From positions 496,001 through 560,000 of the forward strand of contig NZ_JABMKY010000004.1 in the NCBI RefSeq assembly GCF_013204845.1: a DNA stretch of 64,000 nucleotides, read 5' to 3'. A model generated the notes under the pieces. That model ran no database searches. It was given only the letters and a program-made list of their open reading frames with translations, and had not been told where the DNA came from. The position numbers were made by a program, and so were the translations under genes. Numbering within the stretch: the first letter of the stretch is position 1; the number at the start of each line of letters is the position of its first letter. The DNA comes from Paenibacillus qinlingensis (lineage in GTDB: Bacteria; Bacillota; Bacilli; Paenibacillales; NBRC-103111). Below are positions 1 through 10,400 of the stretch, piece by piece.

Positions 1-547
1 GGGACGGCGCAAGCGCTATCGTGCGATGGATTTATTGGATGCTGTAGGCTTGAGCCATCGGAGAAATAACAAGCTTAATGAGCTTTCTGGCGGAGAGCAG
101 CAGCGCGTGGCGATCGCGATTGCACTAGCTAATCAGCCTAGGCTTTTGCTGGCGGACGAACCGACCGGATCTGTGGATACGAAGATGGCGAATCAGATCC
201 TTGATCTGTTCCGAGAGTTAAATCGCAACTTCGGTCTGACCGTTGTGATCGTTACGCACGATCCTCATCTAGCGAAGAAAGTGGACCGTGTTGTTGCGAT
301 TCGTGATGGCAAAACCTCATCTGAAATACTGCGGCGCAAATCCTATCAAGAAGAATTGCTGGAGCTAGAGCAGGGGATCATTTCGTCAGAAGAAGACTCT
401 CATGTTGAATATGCGGTCGTCGACAAGGCAGGCAGGCTGCAAATTCCAGCCAACTATCTGGAATCCATAGGTGCTGCTGGAACGAATAAGATGCGGGTAG
501 AAATGGAAAATGGACGCATTATATTACTCCCACAGGACAAATCATAA
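1..547 (+). CDS. ABC transporter ATP-binding protein with AbrB-like tail (5' partial)
   Basis: The frame is open to the window edge, so the N-terminus with the Walker A motif lies outside. What remains shows the ABC signature LSGGEQQRVAIA, Walker B LLLADEPTGSVD and the switch histidine in VIVTHD, so it is the nucleotide-binding subunit of an ABC transporter, most like the MacB/LolD export type. After the ATPase, roughly the last 50 residues read like one SpoVT/AbrB swapped-hairpin unit (VVDKAGRLQIPANYL, then RIILLPQ). That tail is a recognisable resemblance, not proof of DNA binding. The partner permease must lie outside the window, since the next gene is unrelated. A hairpin follows the stop. 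Confidence 0.85.
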   Translation, partial: GRRKRYRAMDLLDAVGLSHRRNNKLNELSGGEQQRVAIAIALANQPRLLLADEPTGSVDTKMANQILDLFRELNRNFGLTVVIVTHDPHLAKKVDRVVAIRDGKTSSEILRRKSYQEELLELEQGIISSEEDSHVEYAVVDKAGRLQIPANYLESIGAAGTNKMRVEMENGRIILLPQDKS

Positions 548-552
548 GGAAT

Positions 553-588
553 GCCCGTAATCGAAGTTGGTTTCGATTGCGGGCTTTC
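553..588 (+). terminator. Hairpin after ABC ATPase gene
   Basis: A 13-bp stem (gcccgtaatcgaa with one wobble pair, 5-base loop) begins 6 bases after the stop codon and is followed by only three T residues. It probably ends the ABC transporter transcript, though the short U-tract makes it weak on paper. Confidence 0.55.
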
Positions 589-701
589 ACATGTTCGAAA
601 TTCTTATGTTGACTTTAGGTAGATTATTCCATTAAACTTATATCATACTATTTTAGTAGGAATTAAATGTGTTACAATTACTTTGATTGATCTTACAATG
701 A

Positions 702-2021
<1,320 letters not shown>

Positions 2022-2057
2022 ACTTGAAACATTAACCCGTTCCGCATAAAATATGAG

Positions 2058-2099
2058 AAGGCTGCGATTTAGGAGCTCAACCTAAATGCAGCCTTTTTT
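2058..2099 (+). terminator. Intrinsic terminator after metY
   Basis: Stem built from aaggctgcgatttagg paired with cctaaatgcagcctt around a short loop, followed by a T-run. One mismatch-like wobble in the stem. It sits 36 bases after the metY stop. Confidence 0.85.
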
Positions 2100-2199
2100 G
2101 TTTAGCTAAAATAGTACCGAGAATGAAACTTTTTCAACCAAATCGCGGTCTATTACTTTGAAAAGCTTTTTCAACCTCTAGGAGGCATGACGACACGAA

Positions 2200-3081
2200 A
2201 TGAAAGGAATAATGAAAACCAACATGAAAATTAAAATGAACGTATCTATTGCCATACTCTTGGCATTAACTATCGTGGCAGGTTGTGGGAGTAAGAACGA
2301 AGGAGCCTCTACGATTTCGCCTAGTCCAACACCTTCTGCTAGTGTGACAACAAGCCCTACGGCTACCCCAAGTGCAGGAACGACACCAGCAACGACTTCA
2401 CCGGCGGCTACGGCTACAGGGAAACCATCGTCGAATCCTGTGACTTCACCGGCAGCAAGCTCTACGCCAACTAAGAATGGCGCCGTTCAAGTGATTGCCA
2501 AACCTGAAAGTATTACGGCTCTGGTCAATAAGATGAACTCACTGCCATCGAGCTATGAACCGACAGATCTTGTGTATCCGAACATTGCCTTTACATTTTC
2601 CGAAAAAATCGATAAACGCAAAATGCGCCAAGTCGCAGCAACGGCCATAGAGAAGCTATTCGCTGGAGCGGCAAAAGATGGTGTTCCGTTAGCAGGTGTT
2701 TCTGCGTATCGTTCGTATGCAACACAGAAATCCCTTTTTGAAGCTTATGTGAAAAAAGACGGGGAAGAAAAGGCCAAAACGTATAGCGCGGTACCAGGAA
2801 CAAGCGAGCATGAGACGGGGCTTGCCATTGATGTAGCGGGTAGTAATGGCAAATGCGCAGCGTCAGATTGCTTTGGCGGAACGAAGGAAGCCATTTGGTT
2901 AGAGAAGCATGCAAGTGAGTACGGTTTTATTATCCGTTACCCACAAGGAAAGGCTGCGATTACGGGTTATCAATATGAGCCTTGGCATTTGCGATATGTA
3001 GGAACCGACATCGCCAAGGAAATTCAGTCGAAGAACGTAACGATGGAAGAATATTATCACACTGTTCCAGTTTCGAAATAA
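2200..3081 (+). CDS. VanY-type D-alanyl-D-alanine carboxypeptidase lipoprotein
   Basis: A secreted, lipid-anchored peptidase expected to trim the terminal D-Ala from peptidoglycan stem peptides. The N-terminus has a hydrophobic signal ending in the lipobox IVAGC (Cys about residue 29), then a Ser/Thr/Pro/Ala-rich spacer to about residue 95, then the zinc peptidase domain. Metal and catalytic motifs are clear: SAYRSYATQ, SEHETGLAIDVA (about residues 201-212) and EPWHLRYVG (about 259). AGGAGG at 2180-2185 is 14 bases from this ATG, so the start may be the ATG at 2212; either leaves the signal intact. Monocistronic, with a terminator 13 bases downstream. Confidence 0.9.
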   Translation: MKGIMKTNMKIKMNVSIAILLALTIVAGCGSKNEGASTISPSPTPSASVTTSPTATPSAGTTPATTSPAATATGKPSSNPVTSPAASSTPTKNGAVQVIAKPESITALVNKMNSLPSSYEPTDLVYPNIAFTFSEKIDKRKMRQVAATAIEKLFAGAAKDGVPLAGVSAYRSYATQKSLFEAYVKKDGEEKAKTYSAVPGTSEHETGLAIDVAGSNGKCAASDCFGGTKEAIWLEKHASEYGFIIRYPQGKAAITGYQYEPWHLRYVGTDIAKEIQSKNVTMEEYYHTVPVSK

Positions 3082-3094
3082 CGGTATAGCAAAT

Positions 3095-3136
3095 AACCCC
3101 ACTAGGATCCTGAAAAATCCATGTGGGGTTGTTTTT
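3095..3136. terminator. Terminator between convergent vanY-like gene and namA
   Basis: Stem AACCCCAC/GTGGGGTT with a 20-base loop, followed on the plus strand by a T-run ending just before the namA stop codon. It serves the plus-strand gene; an A-run on the other side is too short to be sure it also serves namA. Confidence 0.75.
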
Positions 3137-3138
3137 GT

Positions 3139-4143
3139 TTACCAGCCTCTTTGGTAAGGCGTTGGAGGCGCGAGTTCGACGCGTAAGTCACGGGCAGCTG
3201 TTCTCGCCCAATAAGGATCACGCAACAGCACTCTACCTAGAAAAATAAGATCAGCACGCTGATTCTGAAGAATCTCCTCCGCTTGCTGCGGTTCTGTGAT
3301 CAGTCCGACAGCACCGACAGGGAGGGCCACTTTGGTACGAATTTCTTCGGCGAATGGTACTTGGTAGCCTGGGAAAAAGTGTGGAACGATTGGTGCATTG
3401 CCGCCAGAGCTTACATCGATTAGATGGACGCCAAGCTCTTTGAGCTGTGTAGCAAAATAGACATGATCTTGCGGCGTAAGTCCTCCTTCCACATACTCAT
3501 GGGCCGAAATACGGACAAATAGGGGACCATCCCAACGGGTTTGAATAGCCTGAACCGTTTCACGTAAGAAGCGGAATCGTCCCTCTTGATCACCACCGTA
3601 TGCATCTTGACGATGATTCGAATAGGGGGATAGGAATTCATTGATGAGATAGCCGTGCGCCGCATGTATTTCAATAACGTCAAATCCTGCTTGCTTGGCA
3701 CGGTCAGCCGCATCAGCGAATGCTTGAACTGTCTCTTGAATGTTTGACAGTGTAGCTTCATCAGGTGTTTTGAACGTATCTGAGAACGGGATGGGGGATG
3801 GGGCAATGATAGGTGTGTCGAGGACTGCTTTTCTGCCTGCGTGTGCAAGCTGAATGCCGACATGGGCGCCATGTCCATGGATGGAAGTGACAATGCGCTT
3901 CAAGCCATCGATATGTGCGTCCTCCCAGATGCCCAAATCCCGTGTTGAAATCCGACCTTGCTCAGTGACTGCAGTTGCTTCTAGTAGGACGAGTCCGACT
4001 TGACCAACGGCCCGTGTAGCGTAGTGAGTATGGTGCCAATCCTTGACTTCACCGGATTCATCTGAAGAATACATACACATAGGTGACATGACGATCCGAT
4101 TTTTGAGAGTAACGCCCGCAATGGTATAGGGGGTAAATAACAT
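3139..4143 (-). CDS. namA: NADPH dehydrogenase NamA, Old Yellow Enzyme family
   Basis: An FMN-dependent ene-reductase of 334 residues, matching Bacillus YqjM/NamA in length and motifs. It reduces activated C=C bonds of unsaturated aldehydes and ketones with NADPH and is usually part of electrophile or oxidative stress response. The N-terminal SPMCMYS carries the Cys (residue 23) and Tyr (25) typical of the YqjM subclass, and [16 protein letters not shown] (about residue 160) has the substrate-binding His pair. The C-terminus has [13 protein letters not shown], where FMN phosphate and the Arg finger region lie. Single gene, divergent from the Gfo/Idh oxidoreductase across about 260 bases. Confidence 0.93.
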   Translation of the reverse strand: MLFTPYTIAGVTLKNRIVMSPMCMYSSDESGEVKDWHHTHYATRAVGQVGLVLLEATAVTEQGRISTRDLGIWEDAHIDGLKRIVTSIHGHGAHVGIQLAHAGRKAVLDTPIIAPSPIPFSDTFKTPDEATLSNIQETVQAFADAADRAKQAGFDVIEIHAAHGYLINEFLSPYSNHRQDAYGGDQEGRFRFLRETVQAIQTRWDGPLFVRISAHEYVEGGLTPQDHVYFATQLKELGVHLIDVSSGGNAPIVPHFFPGYQVPFAEEIRTKVALPVGAVGLITEPQQAEEILQNQRADLIFLGRVLLRDPYWARTAARDLRVELAPPTPYQRGW

Positions 4144-4403
4144 AGGAATGAACTCCTTTCAGGGTATGTGAGGGGGATATGAAATAATTCCTTAATTGTA
4201 TACTAAACACATAGGAATTATCAATTTTAAGATTATTACTGAAAAAGCTTGACGTTCCAGTCATTCTATCATAATCTTCGTGTAAGATAATCAATGCGAG
4301 TATGTCGTAATTTTGCACCTTCATCTGTCACGAATTCGAAATTTATCCGCTTTCAAGCCCGTGATACAATGAACCCAAGTCACTTATTTGGAGGTCATTC
4401 AGG

Positions 4404-5420
4404 ATGAAAGTAGCAATGTTGAGTTTCTGGCATGTACATGCAAAGGATTATGCGAAACAGGTAAACGAGCACCCGGATACAGAGATCGTTGCGATTTGGG
4501 ACGAAATTGCAGAAAGAGGGCAGCAAGAAGCCGAAACACGAGGTGTGGCTTTCTATGCAAGTCTTGAAGAGTTACTAGCCAATCCAGAAATCGAAGCCGT
4601 TGTTGTAGATACACCAACCAACATTCACCGAGATGTCATCATCGCTGCTGCACGGGCAGGTAAACATATTTTTACAGAGAAAGTCATAGCTCCTACGCTT
4701 CACGAAGTGAATGAGATCCTTGCAGCTGTTGAGGAAGCAGGCGTAACCTTAACAGTCTCCCTACCGCGTTTAAATTCACCATCTACATTGGCTATTCAAG
4801 ATATCGTTGCTAAGGAGTTACTAGGTCAAATCACGCTTGTGCGTACGCGACTCTCGCATAATGGCGGAATTTCGACTACGGCGAATCCGAATGGCTGGTT
4901 GCCGCAGCATTTCTATAATGCCGAGCAATGTGGTGGCGGAGCACTCATCGATCTTGGTTGCCATCCGATGTATCTCAACCGTCTATTACTAGGCCTGCCT
5001 GTCGCTGTAAGCGCTTCTTATGGCTATGTGACGGGAAGAGAAGTTGAAGATAATGCCGTTTCGGTGCTCCAATATGAGAATGGTGCGGTAGGCATCGTTG
5101 AAGCAGGGTTTGTGAATGCTTTCTCACCATTCGTTATAGAAGTACATGGCACGGCAGGCAGTGTACTATACTCAGAGCATGATGGCCGCATCTTGTTGCG
5201 CACGAACAAGCTGGAAGAAGCGACAGGACAATGGGTGGCTTATGAATCTATACCGGAAGCGAAACCAACTGCGTTTGATCAATGGGTAGCACATATTCAA
5301 AATGGTACGAAAGCTACCGAAAATATCGGATTGGCTGTAGACTTAACGAAGCTAATGGAAGCTTCAAATCTATCCGTAGCTAGCAAAAGTCAAGTTCGAT
5401 TGGATTCCCTGGCAAACTAA
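4404..5420 (+). CDS. Gfo/Idh/MocA family NAD(P)-dependent oxidoreductase
   Basis: A 338-residue two-domain oxidoreductase. Residues 1-120 form the Rossmann domain, with DTPTNIH and HIFTEKVIAPT where family members carry the nucleotide and catalytic EKP-type motif (here EKV). The C-terminal domain has GGGALIDLGCHPMYL, the usual GG-x(2)-D-x-G-x-H signature. The family oxidises or reduces sugars and cyclitols; the substrate cannot be told from sequence. TGGAGG at 4389-4394 is 9 bases from the start. The AraC regulator begins 35 bases after the stop, so the pair is probably one unit with the regulator controlling carbohydrate-linked genes. Confidence 0.88.
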   Translation: MKVAMLSFWHVHAKDYAKQVNEHPDTEIVAIWDEIAERGQQEAETRGVAFYASLEELLANPEIEAVVVDTPTNIHRDVIIAAARAGKHIFTEKVIAPTLHEVNEILAAVEEAGVTLTVSLPRLNSPSTLAIQDIVAKELLGQITLVRTRLSHNGGISTTANPNGWLPQHFYNAEQCGGGALIDLGCHPMYLNRLLLGLPVAVSASYGYVTGREVEDNAVSVLQYENGAVGIVEAGFVNAFSPFVIEVHGTAGSVLYSEHDGRILLRTNKLEEATGQWVAYESIPEAKPTAFDQWVAHIQNGTKATENIGLAVDLTKLMEASNLSVASKSQVRLDSLAN

Positions 5421-5455
5421 TCTGCACAATCTAGAAAGGAAGCGGTGTTTCCCCT

Positions 5456-6424
5456 ATGAGTCAACCCTTTTACTTCGAACCTATGTTAGAAAATCCGATG
5501 GCGTTAGATCGCCTGGAATTAAGCTTCCGTTGGGGAGCTTACGGAATTCGAGTATTGCGTTGTCATCTGACTTCCTTTCTGGCAGGAGCAATCGTCAATT
5601 ATCATCAGCATTCCGAATACGAGATTCACTATATCCCTTGCGGCAAAGGGAGAGTTATTCTAGATGGGATTACACATCCACTCCATGAAGGGCTGCTCTA
5701 CGTCACAGCACCTGGTGTCATTCATCGGCAAGAAGCGGATGAGCATGAAGCGATGGGCGAACTATGTCTCCATGTGGATATTGTGAAACTCTCGGATAAG
5801 GAAGAAGCAGGAGCTTCTGCGATGTCCTCCTCTGGTTGGGGAGAGGAATGGGAGATAGCAGAAGCTGAAGCGTGCATTGGACAGCTTAGTGAGCTGCCGC
5901 ATTCGCCAGCAGTGGATCGCCATGAAGCGATGAAATGCTTCCTCGTCGCATACGAAGCATGGAGGAACAACCAGTTAGGACAATATACAGTCATTAAACA
6001 GTCCATCATCCAGATGCTGTTAAGAACTGTTAGTGCGTATAAACCAGAACAGCAGGGCGTTAATCTGCCGGCCCGTGATATGAAGAACTATCGCTATCAA
6101 ATGGCCGTTCAATTCATTACGGATAATTTCCGTCGTCCCTTAACCTTAGAGGGAGTTGCAGAACGCGTGCAAATTAGTTCTAGGCAGCTTCAACGGATTT
6201 TTAAGGAGAAGGCCAATGTTTCCTTCAGCGAATACTTGGAGCAAATTCGCCTCAAATTCGTATGCAGCGAGCTGCAGCAGACCACGCTGACGCTGGAGAA
6301 AATTGCAGAGCGCAGCGGCTTCACATCCAGCAATTACTTGCACTACGTATTCAAGAAGGCGCATGGCACAACGCCTAATGCCTATCGTGAAAATACATTG
6401 CTCCAACATGCGAGCACGATGTAA
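5456..6424 (+). CDS. AraC family transcriptional regulator with N-terminal cupin
   Basis: A 322-residue one-component regulator. The N-terminal part (to about residue 130) looks like an AraC-type cupin sensor (NYHQHSEYEIHYI, then a hydrophobic beta-rich stretch). The C-terminal 100 residues are a double helix-turn-helix: QFITDNFRRPLTLEGVAERV, then SSRQLQRIFKE, and the second helix pair ending FTSSNYLHYVFKKAHGTTP. It probably binds a sugar-like ligand and controls the preceding oxidoreductase gene, based on adjacency only. A long perfect hairpin follows the stop. Confidence 0.9.
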   Translation: MSQPFYFEPMLENPMALDRLELSFRWGAYGIRVLRCHLTSFLAGAIVNYHQHSEYEIHYIPCGKGRVILDGITHPLHEGLLYVTAPGVIHRQEADEHEAMGELCLHVDIVKLSDKEEAGASAMSSSGWGEEWEIAEAEACIGQLSELPHSPAVDRHEAMKCFLVAYEAWRNNQLGQYTVIKQSIIQMLLRTVSAYKPEQQGVNLPARDMKNYRYQMAVQFITDNFRRPLTLEGVAERVQISSRQLQRIFKEKANVSFSEYLEQIRLKFVCSELQQTTLTLEKIAERSGFTSSNYLHYVFKKAHGTTPNAYRENTLLQHASTM

Positions 6425-6430
6425 ACAACA

Positions 6431-6479
6431 AAACAGAGCTGTCCGTAAGTAGAGAATCTACTGCTGGACAGCTCTGTTT
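6431..6479. terminator. Long perfect hairpin between araC-type gene and mtnA side
   Basis: AAACAGAGCTGTCC (6431-6444) pairs perfectly with GGACAGCTCTGTTT (6466-6479), and AGTAGA/TCTACT extends the stem inside. The A-run on the left and T-run on the right are three bases each, so it could end transcription in both directions. Confidence 0.6.
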
Positions 6480-6539
6480 CGCAATCTAGCAATGCACGCT
6501 GCACACTAGCAAACTAGTAAGCATCTAGCAACTGAACAG

Positions 6540-6758
6540 CATCCGAACACCTAGCTACTCCAACCACCATAAATCTGCTACCAGCCTCCACGACCCACCA
6601 ACCAGAACCTGAATCCCATCCGAACACCTAGCTACTCCAACCGCCACAAATCTGCCACCAGCTTCCGCGACCCACATACCAGAACCTGAATCCCATCTGA
6701 AACTTAGCTACTCCAACCGCCACAAATCTGCCACCAGCCTCCGTAATCCACCAACCAG
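6540..6758. repeat. 77-bp tandem repeat, 2.8 copies
   Basis: Copies begin at 6540, 6617 and 6694 with exact 77-base spacing. Each opens catc(c/t)gaa and contains tagctactccaacc and aatctgc(t/c)accagc. The unit is not a multiple of three and has stops in all frames, so it is not coding. The third copy breaks off near 6758. Confidence 0.85.
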
Positions 6759-6777
6759 CCGCACGCTAGTCCTCTAC

Positions 6778-6965
6778 TAACTGGAAAACATACAGCTATT
6801 TCACGCCAATTTCTCACTTTGAGCCGAATAACTGGAAAAACTCCAGCTATTTTCCGGCTTTATCCTTAAAAGGAGCAGAAAGCCGGAATTTAACTGGAGT
6901 TTTTCCATCTAAACTTAAAATTTAGCAGAAGTTGATGAATTTAACTGGAGTTTTTCCAGTTAAAC
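6778..6965. repeat. AACTGGA palindrome cluster with large inverted repeat
   Basis: Four short palindromic elements built on taactgga...tccagtta occur near 6778, 6829, 6890 and 6940. The second and third, with flanks, form a 30-base imperfect inverted repeat (6832-6861 against 6879-6908; about three mismatches) round a 17-base loop, including CCGGCTTT/AAAGCCGG. Related elements lie at 16528-16714. Confidence 0.75.
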
Positions 6966-6990
6966 GCAACCCATTGGACCCAATGAAGAT

Positions 6991-8091
6991 TTATTCAAAA
7001 AGCTTACGCAGATTTTCGCCATAAGGAGCCTGAACGATACCTTTTTCCGTGATAATCGCGGTTACATACTCATTCGGCGTCACATCGAACGCCGGATTGA
7101 ACACTTTCACGCCAACAGGCGCTGTGCGCTTGCCAAAACCTTGCGTGATCTCGTCCTCATGGCGTTCCTCGATCGGAATATCGCCGCCAGTCGGCGTGTT
7201 CAAGTCGATCGTCGACAGTGGACTTGCCACATAGAACGGGATGCCATGCGCCTTCGCCAGCACAGCTACGCTGTATGTGCCGATTTTGTTGGCGACATCG
7301 CCGTTCGCCGCAACGCGGTCCGTTCCGACAATGACCGCTTGAATCCAGCCCTTCGCCATGACCGCGCCGGCCATGTTGTCACAGATCAGCGTGACGTCTA
7401 CGCCAGCCTGCTGCAGTTCAAAAGCCGTGAGCCGCGCGCCTTGCAGCACCGGCCGTGTTTCATCGGCGAACACTTTGATGTTCAGCCCTTGTTCCTTCGC
7501 CAAGTAGAACGGCGCTAGCGCCGTGCCGTACTTGGCGGTAGCCAAACCACCGGCGTTACAGTGCGTCAGCACGCCGAACCCATCCTCGAACAGCGTGAGC
7601 GCATGTTCGCCGATACGGCGGTTGGTGTCTTCGTCCTCCGCTTGAATGACTTGCGCTTCTGCAAGAAGCGCATCTTTGAACGCATCCGGGCTCATGCCCT
7701 CGGATGCCAAAGCTCCCGCTCTTGCACGCATGCGATCGAGCGCCCAGAACAAGTTCACCGCTGTTGGACGCGACGTCGCCAGGTAGTCCGCTTGCTTCTG
7801 GACTTCCGCCAGAAGCCCATCAACTGCGGCATCCACGCCGCGGATGCCGAGATATACCCCATACGCGGCGGCGATCCCGATCGCAGGTGCGCCGCGAACT
7901 TTCAAGTGCCGAATCGCTTCCCACACCTCAATGGGTGTCTCCAGCGCCAAATACACAATCTCTTCCGGCAGCAGTCGTTGATCCAGCAAATCCAACTGCT
8001 GGCCGTTCCAGCGCAAGGATTGTAGGGCGCCTTGTACTTCATTTTGTGCGTTGTTTGTCCCTGCAGTTTCATCTTTTACATTGTTCGTCAT
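6991..8091 (-). CDS. mtnA: S-methyl-5-thioribose-1-phosphate isomerase
   Basis: Methionine salvage enzyme that isomerises methylthioribose-1-phosphate to methylthioribulose-1-phosphate. 366 residues, in the family range, with an N-terminal extension of about 20 low-complexity residues. Family motifs are present: [23 protein letters not shown] (catalytic Cys about residue 178) and [20 protein letters not shown] (catalytic Asp about 256). Its ATG overlaps the mtnK stop in an ATGA (8088-8091), so the two genes are translationally coupled. Most of the gene is unusually GC-rich compared with mtnK, which also produces long antisense frames. Confidence 0.95.
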   Translation of the reverse strand: MTNNVKDETAGTNNAQNEVQGALQSLRWNGQQLDLLDQRLLPEEIVYLALETPIEVWEAIRHLKVRGAPAIGIAAAYGVYLGIRGVDAAVDGLLAEVQKQADYLATSRPTAVNLFWALDRMRARAGALASEGMSPDAFKDALLAEAQVIQAEDEDTNRRIGEHALTLFEDGFGVLTHCNAGGLATAKYGTALAPFYLAKEQGLNIKVFADETRPVLQGARLTAFELQQAGVDVTLICDNMAGAVMAKGWIQAVIVGTDRVAANGDVANKIGTYSVAVLAKAHGIPFYVASPLSTIDLNTPTGGDIPIEERHEDEITQGFGKRTAPVGVKVFNPAFDVTPNEYVTAIITEKGIVQAPYGENLRKLFE

Positions 8092-9308
8092 AGTACAAAA
8101 CCTCTTTCTGCTGCTCGTGTTGCGATTGCGATTAGTTCATCAATCGTTGTTATCTGACGGTTAGCTCGAATGCTGGCTGTGCCGATCGTTAAAGCCATGC
8201 GCTGTGCGCGTTCTCTTGCGGCAGCATCTTCGATTTTATCTATGTCGGCGACGTGGGCAAGACCCACTACGCGACGGACCATTTTGGCACCAGTGAATCC
8301 AACCGTATCACGCAGCAAGTGTAACAAGAAGTAATCTTGGTATCCTGGAGCGCTAAATACACGGTCAACGCCTTGTTCATTCCATAGGGCACGGAAGTTT
8401 TCTTCAAAGTGTGTCCATACATCCTTAATGGTTTGTGTTAAATATGCGCGGTATGCAGAACGGCTTTCTTCATCCTTACTCCAACCTTCTTGTGCAGCAA
8501 AGTTAAGTAGGAGATTGGCAAGCACAGCACCAATATCAAAGCCCATTGGCCCATAGTAAGCAAATTCAGGGTCAATTACTTTCGTGGAATCGGATTTGAT
8601 GAAAATGCTGCCCGTATGCAAATCGCCATGAAGCAGGGCTTGTGCCGAAGTGAGGAACTTATTGCGCAGAATCGCAACTTCGAGGTGAAGTTCACTATCT
8701 GCCCAAAGCTGCTCCGCTGCATCGCGGATCACTGCTTCAATATTATTCGTTTCCGCATCACGATAAGGATCATCGAAGATCAAATCTTCCGTAATTTTGC
8801 ACAGTTCTGGATTAATGAAACGACCTGATTGAATCTTTTTCTCTTGTTGATTTTTCCCTAAGTCGGATGTAAAAAACAACGTATTGGCTAGAAAACGTCC
8901 GATGTGTTCAGCAAAAAGCGGATATTGATTACCTTCGATTAAACCACGACGCATAATCACATGATCGCTCAAATCTTCCATGACTGTCAGCGCAAGGTCT
9001 GCATCATAGGCGTACACATGAGGGACTAGGTCTGGCACGAGCCCTTCTTCTATAATCAAAGCTTCGCTCTCAATGCGCGCACGATCAAGCGTTAGCGGCC
9101 AGGATTCCCCAACAACTTTGGCATAAGGAAGTGCTTGCTTTAAAATAATACTTTTTCCTGTAGCTCCCTCTGATATACGAAATACGAGGTTTAAATTCCC
9201 ATCCCCGATTTCTTGGCTGGTCAGATCAGAACCTGGTTGAAATAATTGCGGAATAAGGCGAGCGTATTCAATGGCTTGCGCTTCCGATAACGGATGATAA
9301 GTGGACAT
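8088..9308 (-). CDS. mtnK: S-methyl-5-thioribose kinase
   Basis: Phosphorylates methylthioribose to the substrate of MtnA, recycling the methylthio group of SAM-derived methylthioadenosine. 406 residues, close to the Bacillus enzyme. The aminoglycoside-phosphotransferase-like fold shows in [12 protein letters not shown] (catalytic loop, about residue 230) and [17 protein letters not shown] (metal-binding segment). AGGAGG lies 8 bases before the ATG on the minus strand. In many Bacilli this operon is preceded by a SAM (S-box) riboswitch; I could not recognise one in the 240 bases upstream, only a 16-base palindrome at 9369. Confidence 0.94.
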   Translation of the reverse strand: MSTYHPLSEAQAIEYARLIPQLFQPGSDLTSQEIGDGNLNLVFRISEGATGKSIILKQALPYAKVVGESWPLTLDRARIESEALIIEEGLVPDLVPHVYAYDADLALTVMEDLSDHVIMRRGLIEGNQYPLFAEHIGRFLANTLFFTSDLGKNQQEKKIQSGRFINPELCKITEDLIFDDPYRDAETNNIEAVIRDAAEQLWADSELHLEVAILRNKFLTSAQALLHGDLHTGSIFIKSDSTKVIDPEFAYYGPMGFDIGAVLANLLLNFAAQEGWSKDEESRSAYRAYLTQTIKDVWTHFEENFRALWNEQGVDRVFSAPGYQDYFLLHLLRDTVGFTGAKMVRRVVGLAHVADIDKIEDAAARERAQRMALTIGTASIRANRQITTIDELIAIATRAAERGFVL

Positions 9309-9368
9309 GAATGAACCTCCTAAAAGTTTTCGTCAGAAAACTGACTTCGTATGCATCATTTTAAGTGA

Positions 9369-9384
9369 TTGGAATTAATTCCAA
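9369..9384. promoter_or_regulatory. Perfect 16-bp palindrome between mtnK and dps
   Basis: TTGGAATTAATTCCAA is a perfect palindrome in the divergent space, about 60 bases from mtnK and 160 from the Dps gene. Its form suits a dimeric repressor operator, but no matching known regulator consensus comes to mind. Confidence 0.4.
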
Positions 9385-9546
9385 CTAAGTTACTGAGTAT
9401 TATTTGTCTTTACCTAGTATAAGACAAATTGTTTCCGCATGAAATACACTTTTCAGAAATGTCGTTTATTTTACATAAAATACGCGTAATAGACGTAAAT
9501 TAGCGTGTACAAGGACTATTTTTAGCCAAAATGAAGGAGGATTTGA

Positions 9547-10005
9547 ATGACGAGCGCAACATTAGTTTCAACGCAATCAATTCAAACGGTGCTTAATAAG
9601 CAAATTGCCGACTGGAATTTACTGTTCGTTAAGCTTCATAATTTTCATTGGTATGTAAAAGGAAATCAATTTTTTACGCTGCATGTTAAATTTGAGGAGC
9701 TTTACAATGAAGCTGCGCTTCATGTGGATGAGTTGGCAGAACGATTATTGGCGATTGGCGGTCAACCAGCAGCCACGATGAAAGCTTACTTAGACATATC
9801 TTCATTAAAAGAAGCCTCTGGCTCAGAAACAGCTACCAAGATGGTTGAAGCGATTGTTGAAGATTTCACAATCCTTACGCAAGAGCTGAAGGCGGGTATG
9901 CAGATCTGTGAGGAAGCGAGTGATGATACAACGTCAGATATGTTGTTAGCCATCCAAACTTCATTGGAAAAGCATCGCTGGATGCTGCAATCTTTTCTAG
10001 GTTAA
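9547..10005 (+). CDS. Dps family ferritin-like DNA-protecting protein
   Basis: A 152-residue four-helix protein that should form a dodecamer storing iron oxidised by hydrogen peroxide. The Dps ferroxidase signature is visible: KLHNFHWYVKG (His) and HVKFEELYNEAALHVDELAERLLAIGG (shown here as the segment about residues 47-73, with the Asp/Glu ligands). AGGAGG at 9535-9540 is 6 bases from the ATG. Family members either bind DNA or only store iron; no lysine-rich tail is seen, so DNA binding is doubtful. The small membrane protein follows after 90 bases without a clear terminator. Confidence 0.9.
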   Translation: MTSATLVSTQSIQTVLNKQIADWNLLFVKLHNFHWYVKGNQFFTLHVKFEELYNEAALHVDELAERLLAIGGQPAATMKAYLDISSLKEASGSETATKMVEAIVEDFTILTQELKAGMQICEEASDDTTSDMLLAIQTSLEKHRWMLQSFLG

Positions 10006-10098
10006 GGAGACATTTACACAATCTTTAACTAATTCAAACATTCGCAAAATGAAATTCAACTATCCTTGAGACAAATGGATTCGAGGGATGTGAAATGG

Positions 10099-10269
10099 AT
10101 GAAAGTCCTGAATGTCATATTTGCCATTGCTGCTGTAAGCACCATTTTACTACTTCTTGCGTACCATGCCGACGCACCTGACATTACGCAAGATCCGAAT
10201 CCGATGAAACATAATCAAGAGCAGTTTGCCCGAATGGGGCTAACGAATAACCTACAATCAGTGAAATAA
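10099..10269 (+). CDS. Small single-pass membrane protein, unknown
   Basis: I do not recognise a family. From the ATG at 10099 it encodes about 56 residues: one hydrophobic helix (VLNVIFAIAAVSTILLLLAY) followed by a short polar tail with DAPDITQDPNP. GAGGGA at 10083-10088 is the best ribosome site, about 10 bases upstream. In-frame alternatives are ATG 10075 and TTG 10066. A clear terminator follows the stop, which supports it being real. Confidence 0.6.
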   Translation: MKVLNVIFAIAAVSTILLLLAYHADAPDITQDPNPMKHNQEQFARMGLTNNLQSVK

Positions 10270-10273
10270 GATC

Positions 10274-10314
10274 AAGGAATGGCCGAAATTCGGGGGCTGT
10301 TCCTTTTTATTTTT
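10274..10314 (+). terminator. Intrinsic terminator after small membrane protein gene
   Basis: AAGGAA-GGCC pairs with GGGC-GTTCCTT across a short loop, followed by a long T-rich run. It begins 5 bases after the stop codon. Confidence 0.75.
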
Positions 10315-10400
10315 CCCGAAAAATGTCAATGTGATTTGTTTTGCGTACAAAGATTATTTATAATAGGTAGATTAATGAGGAGAACGAGGGGTTGGCATTT

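Larger units (their letters stand above)
6425..6990. other. Gene-free region with hairpin, tandem repeats and palindromes
   Basis: No convincing ORF occurs here. In order it holds a long hairpin (6431-6479), a 77-base tandem repeat (6540-6758) and a set of AACTGGA palindromes (6778-6965). The plus strand is markedly C/A-rich and G-poor up to about 6780, then AT-rich. It lies between convergent genes: the AraC regulator and mtnA. Confidence 0.7.

Noticed and set aside
7141-8093. Several long frames opposite mtnA
   Set aside because: Also due to high GC in mtnA; Arg/Cys/His-rich and without start signals.
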